From Poriferisodalis sp965214215 (lineage in GTDB: Bacteria; Actinomycetota; Acidimicrobiia; Acidimicrobiales; Poriferisodalaceae): DNA of 64,000 nt. Below the pieces are notes generated by a model. It was not told the DNA's origin and did no database searches. It saw nothing but the letters and a program-made list of their open reading frames with translations. The stretch is from assembly GCF_965214215.1 (NCBI RefSeq), contig NZ_CBDCBD010000003.1:1-64000 (forward strand). Reading direction: 5' to 3'. The position numbers were made by a program, and so were the translations under genes. Within the stretch, counting starts at the first letter, position 1; each line of letters starts with the position of its first letter. This document shows, one piece after another, positions 41,239-50,490 of the stretch.

Positions 41239-41922
41239 GTGTCAGAGAACGACCGCTCTCGCCTCTACGCTTGGCTGTGTGAGCACGCCGACGAGCAGGT
41301 CGCGGAGTACATGATGTCGTGCCTGCCGGCCGCACCGGTGACAGACCTGGTCACCAAGCTGCACCTCGAAGCAGTGCTGTCGGCCGAGTTCTCGAAGTTC
41401 GCGCTGACGATCGCCGCACAGCGAGAGGCAGACCGGGCCGAACAGGCCGCACAGCGAGAAGCCGACCGAGCCGAACACGCCGCACAGCGAGAAGCCGACC
41501 GAGCCGAAATTGCCGCACAGCGCGAGGCCGACCGGGCCGAAATTGCCGCACAGTTCGAAGACGACCGGACCGCACAGTTCGAAGACGACCGGCGCATTAG
41601 CCGCGCTGGCCGCCGCGCGCACAGCGCGACCGACCGGGCCGAAATTGCCGCGCAGCGCGAGGCCGACCGGGCCGAAATTGCCGCACAGCGCGAGGCCGAC
41701 CGGGCCGAAATTGCCGCACAGCGCAAAGCCGACCAGGCCGAACAGGCCGCGCAGCGCGAAGACGACCGGACCGCACTGGCAGCACTGACCACCGAGCACG
41801 CCGCTCAGCGCAAAGCCGACCGGGCCGAGTCCGCGCGTCAGTTCCGCTGGCTGATCGGCACCTTCATCGCGCTGACAGGCGTAATCGTGGGCGCCATGTA
41901 CGGCGTGGTCGCCATCGCCTGA
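41239..41922 (+). CDS. membrane-anchored coiled-coil protein with 11-residue repeats
   Basis: A 227-residue protein starting at GTG 41239 with AAGGAG six bases upstream. A helical head (residues 1-55, SRLYAWLCEHADEQVAEYMM) leads into about nine copies of an 11-residue unit, IAAQREADRAE with variants (33-bp DNA repeats, several nearly identical). The protein ends in one hydrophobic helix, WLIGTFIALTGVIVGAMYGV. The hendecad pattern predicts a right-handed coiled coil. In the middle, residues 118-132 (RRISRAGRRAHSAT) break the repeat. The +1 frame there reads ALAALAAARTAR, resembling the later in-frame ALAAL element, so compensated indels are likely. No function is known. It stands between a nucleotidyltransferase and a PIN remnant in an accessory patch. 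Confidence 0.75.
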   Translation: MSENDRSRLYAWLCEHADEQVAEYMMSCLPAAPVTDLVTKLHLEAVLSAEFSKFALTIAAQREADRAEQAAQREADRAEHAAQREADRAEIAAQREADRAEIAAQFEDDRTAQFEDDRRISRAGRRAHSATDRAEIAAQREADRAEIAAQREADRAEIAAQRKADQAEQAAQREDDRTALAALTTEHAAQRKADRAESARQFRWLIGTFIALTGVIVGAMYGVVAIA

Positions 41923-42029
41923 GATCTCCGGCTCGGCGAAGAGCCACGAGAGATCTACCGCACACTCCGAGCCGACCTCGCCACCCTCAAAACACGCACT
42001 TGACATCTATAGGAACGTCCCAGTGCGCA

Positions 42030-42149
42030 TCAGAGCTTGACGAGGTCGATGTTGCGGGCGGCGGCATCTGTTGTCAGCAGCTCCCGATGCGGGCGTTCCA
42101 GCGTGACATGTCATCGCGGTTGCTCGTCAGGACAAAGGTACCCAGGCCC
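42030..42149 (-). pseudogene. remnant of a PIN-domain (VapC-like) gene, C-terminal end
   Basis: Reading the minus strand from 42149, one frame gives LGTFVLTSNRDDMSR. After a frame change it continues LERPHRELLTTDAAARN, then IDLVKL and a stop at 42030-42032. A [V]LTS[D/N]..D(M/L) element, a short helix and a hydrophobic -V-V-K-L end are the C-terminus of VapC-type PIN ribonucleases. There is no N-terminal half, because rsmI occupies the adjoining DNA. This is judged a decayed toxin fragment by pattern only. Confidence 0.45.
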
Positions 42150-43034
42150 TCAACTCCGCCGCCGCGGACCGCCGGTCGTGCGGGCAAGCTCCACTGCCAG
42201 CGGGTAGGTGCGGTTGCGGCTGACGCCGAGCCGCTGCGCTGCCGCGGCGGCCGCATCGCGTGTGGTAGCGCCTTGGGCCAGCTCGTGCTCCAGCTCGGCG
42301 CTGATCTCAGCGTCATTGGGGGCGGTGGGCATCGCTGGGCCGACCACCACGACGATCTCGCCTTTGGGCGGCTCGGCGAACCTAGCGGCGAGCCCGCCGA
42401 GCGTGCCGCGCACCACCTCCTCGTGCAACTTGGTGAGCTCGCGCGCCACTGCCGCGGGCCGCTCTGCGCCGCAGGCTTCGACCAGGTCGGCAAGTGTTGC
42501 GCCCAGGCGTTTCGGCGATTCGAACAGCACAACCGTGCGCGGTGAATCAGCGATCTCGGCCAGTCGCATCGAGCGGGCGTTCCCGCCGCGGGGCAGGAAG
42601 CCCTCCATGGCCCAGCGCTGCGTCGGTAGGCCCGAAACAGCGAGCGCGGCCACCGGTGCGGAAGGCCCGGGCACCACGCTGACAGTGAGACCTGCAGCCG
42701 CGACCGCCGCTACCAGGCGCTGCCCCGGATCGGAAATCGTCGGCATGCCTGCGTCGGTGATGTAGGCAGCGGTCTCTCCCGCCGCCAGGCGCTCCACGAT
42801 CTGTGAGGCAACGGCGGCTTCGTTGTGCTCGTGCATCGCCACCAGCGGCCGCCCGCCGACACCCAGCCGCCCCAGCAGCAACCCGGTGCGTCGGGTGTCC
42901 TCACATGCCACGAACGACACCGCCGTCAGCACTTCGACCGCCCGAGGGGCGATGTCCGCGAGATTGCCGATGGGCGTGGCCACCAGCCACAACCGAGCTT
43001 GCACCGCAGCGGCCTCGCCCACACGATCGGTCAT
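42150..43034 (-). CDS. rsmI: 16S rRNA 2'-O-ribose C1402 methyltransferase
   Basis: A 294-residue tetrapyrrole-methylase-fold protein. The signature LWLVATPIGNLADIAPRAVE starts near residue 16. It is followed by VACEDTRRTGLLLGRLG, MHEHNEA, YITDAGMPTISDPGQRLV and SVVPGPSAPVAALAVSGL, all diagnostic of RsmI. A C-terminal helix domain follows. It normally lies beside metG in actinobacteria; here about 1.6 kb of accessory DNA separates them. Confidence 0.94.
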   Translation of the reverse strand: MTDRVGEAAAVQARLWLVATPIGNLADIAPRAVEVLTAVSFVACEDTRRTGLLLGRLGVGGRPLVAMHEHNEAAVASQIVERLAAGETAAYITDAGMPTISDPGQRLVAAVAAAGLTVSVVPGPSAPVAALAVSGLPTQRWAMEGFLPRGGNARSMRLAEIADSPRTVVLFESPKRLGATLADLVEACGAERPAAVARELTKLHEEVVRGTLGGLAARFAEPPKGEIVVVVGPAMPTAPNDAEISAELEHELAQGATTRDAAAAAAQRLGVSRNRTYPLAVELARTTGGPRRRS

Positions 43035-43101
43035 GCACCTAGCCAAGCACGCTGAACCAGCACGCGCCCTTTCACCCGTCGTGGCAGACCGGTAGCGCGT
43101 A

Positions 43102-43135
43102 GGGGCAGGCCGCCGTGTGTGCGGCGGCCTGCCCC
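43102..43135 (-). terminator. strong GC hairpin downstream of the phase-variable surface gene
   Basis: A perfect 14-bp stem (GGGGCAGGCCGCCG with its complement) and 6-base loop TGTGTG, starting 27 bases after the stop of the gene at 43162. No T-run follows, as is common for GC-rich actinobacterial terminators. It would insulate rsmI from upstream transcription. Confidence 0.6.
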
Positions 43136-43161
43136 GAACCCGTGTGCGGCAGCGACCGGAG

Positions 43162-44709
43162 CTACGACGCCTCTGCCTCCAGGCACTGCAACGCGGCCGT
43201 CACCGGCACCCAGCGACTGCCCCAGCTGCGATCAGCGTAAGTCTGCGCCTCGCTGGCAGTCATCGGATTGGCGCTGTAGCTGTTGGCCTGCCCGAACGCT
43301 GCAAGCACCCGTGACCAGCGCGGCACATGATCTGCGGACTTACGCCAAGTCTCCGCGGCGTAGCCCTCCACATCAGCCAACAACGCATCCGACACACAAA
43401 CCGGCCCTGGCTCAGGGTCCACCACAGGCTCCTCTTGCGCCGGCTGGCTGTCCTGCTGGGCCGGCTGGCCCTCATCCTGGGCGGGCTGGCTATCACCCTC
43501 CTCAACAGCGGGCTGACCGCCTTGGCCTTGACCGACGATCGTCACCGTCGTCCAACAGCGGTGCGCCTGATTGACCGTCTTCGCCGGATACACCAACGTG
43601 TCGCTTGCTTCTTCGGGCGAGCCCGGGTAAGCGCCGCCGGCCCTGTAAAGTTCGCCCTTGGCCCGTGTCTGCGGAGACGTGCGGGCGCTGCTAGCCCTGT
43701 AATAGGCGTTACGCCTGTAGGTGCGGTCCTTGCAGTTTGCGGCGTCGTGAGCAAACGAATCAGACTCGGCAATGCCGTTGCGGGGAACCAGGTCCCATTT
43801 CAGCCCGAACGTTTTGCCCTCAGAACCCGGGCACAACGTCACCGGCACGTTCGCCACCTCACCAGACCGCTTTGCGATCGTCGGGCCGCCAATCGACCTC
43901 GTGCCGATATTGCTGTTGGACCAAACTTCGTTGAACCCGCCGATTCCCGGACCGCCCTTGTTCGGATCCCAAACCTTCTTTATGGCACGGAACGTGTAAT
44001 GCTCAGAAGTAATAATGTCGGCGCCGGTATTGCAACTCGCTCCGCCGCTCGCCGTGGCAGTCGCGCCAGGCGGCGCGAAGGTCTTGAGGTCATCCCGTAT
44101 CAAAGTCGCGGGAGCGAAACGGACGGAACGCACACCCTCCAACCCCTCAGGGAACCTCACCATGATCACGCTGTTCGCTCCCTCGTTGGCCACCACTGCG
44201 GTCAACGCCGGCTGCCTATGCCCCGCCGGCTCCGCGACACCTACCGTGACCGTCGGAGATGCCGACTCAAGGCAATTCAACGCGGTGTAAATCGGATTCC
44301 AACCGGCCCAGGTGTCGTTACGGCCGCTGGTAAAGGCACGTAGCTGAGCCTCAGTGATCGGCGTTGTCGGCGCGGCACCCGAAATCTGGCTGCCCGTCCA
44401 CGCCGGAAGGGTGGCGCCCAACGCGATCAGCACCCGGTAGGCCGCTGTGGCAGTCTCCGCGTTCCCCATGTCGTTGCTGCGGTGAAAGTGGTAGGCGTCT
44501 GTCGCCTGCGTTGTGGCGTCCGAGACGTTGCAGCTCGTCTGCGCCCCCACCGCGGCAGAACCCGACACCGCCGCCAGGACCGAACCCAACAACACCACCG
44601 CCGCGACAGCCCGCCAAAACGGGACCGATCGCCGCCGGGGAACAGCACCGCCGCCGCGGCTCAGACCAACCGCATCAACGGGGGGGGGGGGACAAATTCG
44701 ACATCGCAC
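43162..44709 (-). CDS. exported protein with paired end domains; start region contains a poly-C tract
   Basis: About 515 residues. A signal peptide (FWRAVAAVVLLGSVLAAVSG to AVGA) precedes domain A (about 60-150), which starts CNVSDAT and ends WNPIYTALNCLE. A middle region of about 250 residues has several cysteines. A repetitive Gln/Pro/Ala/Glu linker with repeated QPAQ follows, then domain B (about 438-513), which starts CVSDALL and ends WVPVTAALQCLE. Domains A and B are clearly related. The frame given starts at GTG 44709, which is only one base from the AGGAGG. The properly spaced start is ATG 44704 (AGGAGG, six bases, ATG), but with 12 Cs in the tract at 44680-44691 it meets a TGA after eight codons. 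With 11 or 14 Cs it would be in frame. Function unknown; a surface or wall location is inferred. Confidence 0.7.
   Translation of the reverse strand: MRCRICPPPPVDAVGLSRGGGAVPRRRSVPFWRAVAAVVLLGSVLAAVSGSAAVGAQTSCNVSDATTQATDAYHFHRSNDMGNAETATAAYRVLIALGATLPAWTGSQISGAAPTTPITEAQLRAFTSGRNDTWAGWNPIYTALNCLESASPTVTVGVAEPAGHRQPALTAVVANEGANSVIMVRFPEGLEGVRSVRFAPATLIRDDLKTFAPPGATATASGGASCNTGADIITSEHYTFRAIKKVWDPNKGGPGIGGFNEVWSNSNIGTRSIGGPTIAKRSGEVANVPVTLCPGSEGKTFGLKWDLVPRNGIAESDSFAHDAANCKDRTYRRNAYYRASSARTSPQTRAKGELYRAGGAYPGSPEEASDTLVYPAKTVNQAHRCWTTVTIVGQGQGGQPAVEEGDSQPAQDEGQPAQQDSQPAQEEPVVDPEPGPVCVSDALLADVEGYAAETWRKSADHVPRWSRVLAAFGQANSYSANPMTASEAQTYADRSWGSRWVPVTAALQCLEAEAS
44680..44691. repeat. homopolymer of 12 G (poly-C in the gene)
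   Basis: Twelve consecutive G on the plus strand, within the first codons of the surface-protein gene and about 12 bases after its best ATG. Runs of this length are prone to slipped-strand change and to sequencing error. Length modulo 3 decides whether the ATG at 44704 or the GTG at 44709 is in frame with the protein. Confidence 0.9.
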
Positions 44710-44774
44710 TCCTCCTCAGAGCAAACAGCGCAGCAACCTACACACCCCGCACAACCAGATGCAAGCACCTCCGC

Positions 44775-45110
44775 TCACGCGTCGAGCCGGACTTCGAGGG
44801 CGTCCCCTACCGCTAGGCCCCAGCGCTCGCACGCGCCCGCCCGGGCCTCGACGACCGATCGTGCACGGAGCCTCGGCCGACCGATGCGGCCCGACGGCAT
44901 CGTCACCATGTCCACCACCCGCCGCCGCGCGTCCAGGAACATCACGTCGATGTCGAAGCTCATCCCGATCGTGTGCACGCAGCGACACCGCTCGATCAGC
45001 AGCGCCCCGGTCAGGTCGTCGCGCCCGAGCAGGCCACGGCGACGCTCAGCGCGGGTGCGAGCGACTTCGAGGCTTGCCACCACTCGGTCCCCGCACGCCA
45101 GCCACGGCAT
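44775..45110 (-). CDS. DUF192 family protein
   Basis: A 111-residue protein of the DUF192 family, identified by RAERRRGLLGRDDLTGALLI, CVHTIGMSFDIDVMFLDARR and the closing LRARSVVEARAGACERWGLA. Family members are small beta proteins, sometimes exported, of unknown function. This one has no signal peptide. It starts two bases after the YchF stop and is probably co-transcribed with it. Confidence 0.88.
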   Translation of the reverse strand: MPWLACGDRVVASLEVARTRAERRRGLLGRDDLTGALLIERCRCVHTIGMSFDIDVMFLDARRRVVDMVTMPSGRIGRPRLRARSVVEARAGACERWGLAVGDALEVRLDA

Positions 45111-45112
45111 GG

Positions 45113-46222
45113 TCAGACGTTGAAACGGAACTCCACGACGTCGCCGTCGCGCATCGGATAGTCCTTGCCTTCGACGCGCAGGCGGCCGGCGTCACGCGCC
45201 GCAGACCACGAGCCCAAGTCCAGCAGTTCGGCCCAGTCGATCACTTCGGCCCGAATGAAGCCGCGTTCGAAGTCGGTGTGGATCCGCCCGGCGCACTGAG
45301 GTGCCCGCCACCCGGCTCGGAACGTCCACGCCCGCGATTCCTTTTCACCCGTGGTCAGGAAAGTCCGCAAGCCCAGCAGTCCATGGGCAGCCGCCACAAA
45401 TCGCTCCAGCGCGCCTTCCCCCAGGCCGAGCCCTTCGAGCAGCTCGGTTCGTTCTTCGCCGGCGAGCTGCGCGGCCTCCGCCTCGAGCTGCACGCTCAGC
45501 GGCAGCACGGTGGCGCCCGGCAGCTCAGCCTCGATGGGCGCAGCCAGCCCGGGGGCCTCGTCGAGCTGATCTTCTCCGATATTGAGCACCGCCATGACCG
45601 GTTTGTCGGTCAGCAGGAAATGGCTCCGCAGGGCGACGCGATGGGGATGTTCGTCGGCGCCGTCGCACGACCCCGAGAGCGGCCATGCCCGGTACAGCGG
45701 TGTGCCGGATTCCAAGTGCTCGAGCGCAGCCTCGAGTGCCGTTGCCTCATCGGCGAGCGCGGTATCGGAAGGTTGGCTGCGTGCCGCTTTGCGCCGACGG
45801 TCGATCCGTGACTCGACCGACTCCAAATCTGCGAGCGTCAGCTCGGTCTCGACGATGCGCAGGTGTTCCAGCGGATCCGCAGGGCCGGGCACGTCGGCAT
45901 CAGTGAAGGCCCGCAGGACAAAGACAATTGCATCGACCTCGCGGATCCCGGCGAGGAATCGATTGCCGAGTCCCTCGCCCTTGCTGGCGCCTTCCACCAG
46001 CCCGCCGATGTCGATGAACTCGGTGGTCGAGGGCACCACCTTGCGGCTGGCGCTCATGGCGGCCAGAGCATCAAGCCGAGTGTCGGGCACGCGAGCCACG
46101 CCGACATTCGGATCGGTGGTGGCAAATGCGTACGGAGCAGCCAAGGCGCCGCCGCCAGCGAGGGAATTGAACAGCGACGACTTCCCCGCGTTGGGCAGAC
46201 CCACGAACCCAAAGCGTTCCAT
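45113..46222 (-). CDS. ychF: YchF/OLA1 family ATPase
   Basis: A 369-residue Obg-related P-loop protein. The P-loop is GFVGLPNAGKSSLFNSL at the N-terminus, with PYAFATTDPNVGVARVPD (switch I), EFIDIGGLVEGASKGEGLGN (switch II) and the altered NKxD site AVLNIGED, which explains ATP preference in this family. The coiled-coil insert and the C-terminal TGS domain (GWRAPQCAGRIHTDFERGFI, VEGKDYPMRDGDVVEFRFNV) are intact. The role is ribosome- and stress-linked. Confidence 0.96.
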   Translation of the reverse strand: MERFGFVGLPNAGKSSLFNSLAGGGALAAPYAFATTDPNVGVARVPDTRLDALAAMSASRKVVPSTTEFIDIGGLVEGASKGEGLGNRFLAGIREVDAIVFVLRAFTDADVPGPADPLEHLRIVETELTLADLESVESRIDRRRKAARSQPSDTALADEATALEAALEHLESGTPLYRAWPLSGSCDGADEHPHRVALRSHFLLTDKPVMAVLNIGEDQLDEAPGLAAPIEAELPGATVLPLSVQLEAEAAQLAGEERTELLEGLGLGEGALERFVAAAHGLLGLRTFLTTGEKESRAWTFRAGWRAPQCAGRIHTDFERGFIRAEVIDWAELLDLGSWSAARDAGRLRVEGKDYPMRDGDVVEFRFNV

Positions 46223-46377
46223 CGCCGGGCGAGGCTAGTGAGTGCACCGACTCCCTCGGACCGACGCGGCATCGACGGTTGGCCCGTGCCCGTTCACTCG
46301 GGCGTTGAGGTGCGCTGCGTGCAAGACTTCGCCAGCACGGGCGTGCGGCCGCGACGCCCGCTGACCGGGAGGAACCC

Positions 46378-47517
<1,140 letters not shown>

Positions 47518-47600
47518 GCCGATCTTCCCCCGCTCGCCCACCAGCCCGAACCAGCGCCGCCGGACTGATTCAGGGGCGGCCTCGGTAGCCTGCAACGTCT

Positions 47601-47687
47601 ATGTCGAAGCGCACCAAGAAGCGGAAGCTCCGGGCGCGCCGCAGCAAGGCCAACCACGGCAAGCGCCCTAACTGCGGTCGCGGCTAG
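47601..47687 (+). CDS. ribosomal protein bL37 microprotein
   Basis: A 28-residue basic protein, MSKRTKKRKLRARRSKANH followed by GKRPNCGRG. The core RRSKANHGKRPN is the signature of the actinobacterial large-subunit protein bL37 known from mycobacterial ribosome structures. It is a plus-strand single gene between the CoA transferase and the deacetylase. Confidence 0.93.
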   Translation: MSKRTKKRKLRARRSKANHGKRPNCGRG

Positions 47688-47772
47688 CCCGTTGGCGTCG
47701 CCCGCGGCAGCGGCCATCGTGAGCGGGCTCAGCTGCCGCTGCATACGCCGGTAGACCGGCGATTATCGAGGA

Positions 47773-49506
47773 GTGCGCAAGCTCTGCACCTCGGCATCGG
47801 TGAGTGCGCTGATCGTTACGGCGTTGGTCGTCAACGCGTGCCACATCGGACAAGGCCGGGACGCGGCGCCAGCAGGTGCCGACATCGGCGAATCAGCGCA
47901 GGCTGAGCACACCGGTGACGCTGACGACACGTCAACAACAACGACGCTGCCCTCGCCGGCCCTGATACCAACCGCGACACAGTCCGCTGCTACACCGCCG
48001 CCAAACCAGCCGTCTGACGATGACGGTCCCGCGCAGTCGGCCGCGGTGGCCCCATTGGACGAGCCCAAGCAGGAGAGCGATCCGAACCCGGTGATCGCGG
48101 AAGGAGCCGATCGGAGCTGGCTGCCGGCAGCTCTGGAGTCCGCTTTCCGCGCACGGTACCCGGATCGCATGTTCGTCCTGCACCCCGAGGGGGCCCGAGG
48201 CGACCTCGACGGCGACGGCGACAATGACGCCGCTCTTCATGTCGAGGCACGGTCCGCCGATTCGCCCCAGGCGCAACTGCTCGTGCCCGTCATCAACACC
48301 GGCGAGGCATTCGATATGCGGCCGCCAGTCAACCTCGGGCGTCGCATCATCATCGACTCGATCGACATCCGTGACGGCACCATCGAGGTGTCCCTCTTCG
48401 ACCGCTCACCTGGCGAGCCGCTGACGGTGATCACACGGCGTACGACGCTGTCCGTCGCTGTCGGCAGCCCGGACACAGCAGACCCCGAACCAGGCCCCGC
48501 GGTCGTGACCCCCACCAGCGTCGAACCCATCAACTACACGCCGACGCTGCACATCAGCCGTCCCGCGACCCCAGTGGCGTTGGCGCTCGATGGCGTGGGC
48601 ACGGCCATGTCGGACCGCATCGAGCTGCGCGAGCGGCATGGGTATGCCGGGCATGTCGCGGAGAACGAAGTGGTAGTGGCGACGCTCGATGCGCCGGCGG
48701 GCGTCTGGCTGGAATTCCGTCTCGGCGACGGAACGTTGCTGGTGCCCATCAGCGAGCGAACCCAGAGATTCGCGATCCGGGCACCATCGGACGGCGAGTG
48801 GACGGTCACTGTCGCGTCGTCGCTGCTGGAGCCGGCGGACTACCGGCTCGCGGTGGAGGTGTTCGGGGCCTCGCGCAGCGGCGCCATCGCAACTCGTGAC
48901 CTCACCGGCTTCTGGTCCAGCACACGCACATCCCCGCCGGTTCTGCCCGACGATGGCTCGGTGGCGTACCTGACCTTCGACGACGGGCCCCATCCCGCCT
49001 ATACCTCGCAGGTGCTCGACGTGCTGGCGCGCCATGGCGCCAAGGCGACGTTCTTCGTCGTGGGCTCGCTCGCAGAGCGCTACCCGCTGCTCGTGCAACG
49101 GATCGCCTATGAGGGCCACACGCTCGCCAACCACTCATGGGATCACGCATCTCTTGCACGCCTCTCGCGGGCGGCGTTCGAGCAATCGGTCGGGCGTACC
49201 CAGGAGCTCCTGGGGCCCCTCGCCACTTCGTGTCTCAGGCCGCCGTACTGGGATCTGGGCGACTCCACCCGGGAATGGTCTGCCGACCTCGGCCTGAGGC
49301 TGGCGTCTTGGACGTACAGCCCGCAGGACTGGCTGCAGCCCACCGCGCAGGAGGTTGCCGATGGCATCGTGGCGCGAACCGCACCCGGCGCAGTGATCCT
49401 GCTGCACGATGGCGGCGGCGCTCGCAGGGCGACGGTACGCGGGCTCGACATGGCGCTCGAGCGGCTCAGCGGCAGCGGACTGGAATTCAAGCCGCTGTGC
49501 CGGTGA
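47773..49506 (+). CDS. polysaccharide deacetylase (NodB) lipoprotein
   Basis: A 577-residue exported protein. The signal peptide ends ALVVNAC (Cys23). A low-complexity Thr/Pro/Asp linker follows. A module with an FG-GAP/calcium loop (GDLDGDGDNDAALHVEA) and beta-rich domains span to about residue 385. The C-terminal NodB domain has the catalytic TFDDGPHPAYTSQV at about 399, the metal site NHSWDHASL at about 453, LRPPYWDLGDS and ILLHDGGG. It would remove N- or O-acetyl groups from peptidoglycan or a surface polysaccharide outside the membrane. The start is GTG 47773. It is convergent with the O-acylation genes that follow, which suggests linked control of wall acetylation. Confidence 0.88.
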   Translation: MRKLCTSASVSALIVTALVVNACHIGQGRDAAPAGADIGESAQAEHTGDADDTSTTTTLPSPALIPTATQSAATPPPNQPSDDDGPAQSAAVAPLDEPKQESDPNPVIAEGADRSWLPAALESAFRARYPDRMFVLHPEGARGDLDGDGDNDAALHVEARSADSPQAQLLVPVINTGEAFDMRPPVNLGRRIIIDSIDIRDGTIEVSLFDRSPGEPLTVITRRTTLSVAVGSPDTADPEPGPAVVTPTSVEPINYTPTLHISRPATPVALALDGVGTAMSDRIELRERHGYAGHVAENEVVVATLDAPAGVWLEFRLGDGTLLVPISERTQRFAIRAPSDGEWTVTVASSLLEPADYRLAVEVFGASRSGAIATRDLTGFWSSTRTSPPVLPDDGSVAYLTFDDGPHPAYTSQVLDVLARHGAKATFFVVGSLAERYPLLVQRIAYEGHTLANHSWDHASLARLSRAAFEQSVGRTQELLGPLATSCLRPPYWDLGDSTREWSADLGLRLASWTYSPQDWLQPTAQEVADGIVARTAPGAVILLHDGGGARRATVRGLDMALERLSGSGLEFKPLCR

Positions 49507-49521
49507 CGTGCCCCGCGGGTC

Positions 49522-50490
49522 TCAGCCGCTGCGTCGGTGAATCTCGGCCAGGATGGGCTCGGTCAGCACCAGGCCGCCATACAGCGTGTAATGGACACCG
49601 TCCTGCGTGCGGATGCGGCGGCGCCCTTGATCGGCGTCGAGCCACGCCGTATAGCCCCCATCTATGGCCAACGTCTCGTACGCGTCCACGAATATGGCTC
49701 CGTCGATCTCGCTCACCGCAGCCTCGGACAAGGGGTTGACAATGCCGGGCAAGTCAGACAGGAATCTCGTTCCCAAGGGAGGAAGCCCCACCCAGATCAC
49801 GAGGCGCCCCGGTCTCACCGCTGCGGAGACGAGTTTGGCCACCCTGGCTTGGTAGCGCTGGACCCAGGCCGGTTCGCCGGGTCGCTCGGGGTGGTCGCGG
49901 AAACGTTGCTTGTCATTGGCACCCATCGCCAGCACGATCACGTCGTATGGGCCTTCGGTGATCTCATCGGTCACGTAGGCGATCCAGTCGAAATACCAGT
50001 CGGTCACCACGCCGGTCGAGGTGATGATGTCCTCGGTAAAGCGGAATCGCTCATCGTCGCCGATCAGCTGCCGGAAGCCATAGACAGGACCGCCCGAGAT
50101 CGAATCGCCCCCCGACCACACCCGCAGCGGCCGATCGGGCGTTGCCGCCGCCAGGAGCGACCGCCGGTCTTCGCGGGCAAACCAGTAGTAGGTGGGCTCG
50201 GTGCCCAGCCCGGACTCGGCGAGCGGGTCGGGCCACCGCAACACGGGATCCGCCCACGGGTCGTCGGTATGCCTCGGCGGCGGCACGGGGACCTGCGCCG
50301 ACGACCCACCGGTGGCGAGGTCATCGGAGGTGCCGTCATCGGCGGCGTCTTCAACAGCGTCCTCAACGGCATCGTCGTTGGACTGCGCGCCCACCGGACC
50401 CGACGGCAGTCCCGATGCCAGTAGGCACACGACAATTGCGGCGGCAGCCCCCGGCGTTCGCCGAGGGCGGGATGCAACCCGCAGGTTCAC
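49522..50490 (-). CDS. SGNH/GDSL hydrolase-like protein (DUF459 type), second copy
   Basis: A 322-residue exported protein with an N-terminal signal segment (AAAIVVCLLASGLPSGPVGA) and an acidic linker. The SGNH domain has block I VWSGGDSISGGPVYGFRQL, block III LAMGANDKQRFRDHP and a C-terminal D..H pair in RTQDGVHYTLYGGLVL. It resembles DUF459 proteins that act with MBOAT acyltransferases to move acyl groups onto extracellular polymers. GTG 50490 overlaps the previous DUF459 gene stop (50487), so it is third in the MBOAT-DUF459-DUF459 operon. Confidence 0.82.
   Translation of the reverse strand: MNLRVASRPRRTPGAAAAIVVCLLASGLPSGPVGAQSNDDAVEDAVEDAADDGTSDDLATGGSSAQVPVPPPRHTDDPWADPVLRWPDPLAESGLGTEPTYYWFAREDRRSLLAAATPDRPLRVWSGGDSISGGPVYGFRQLIGDDERFRFTEDIITSTGVVTDWYFDWIAYVTDEITEGPYDVIVLAMGANDKQRFRDHPERPGEPAWVQRYQARVAKLVSAAVRPGRLVIWVGLPPLGTRFLSDLPGIVNPLSEAAVSEIDGAIFVDAYETLAIDGGYTAWLDADQGRRRIRTQDGVHYTLYGGLVLTEPILAEIHRRSG

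Noticed and set aside
41239..41922. 33-bp repeats considered as a CRISPR array
   Set aside because: The units are contiguous with no spacers and encode a regular 11-residue coiled coil with an in-frame membrane helix.
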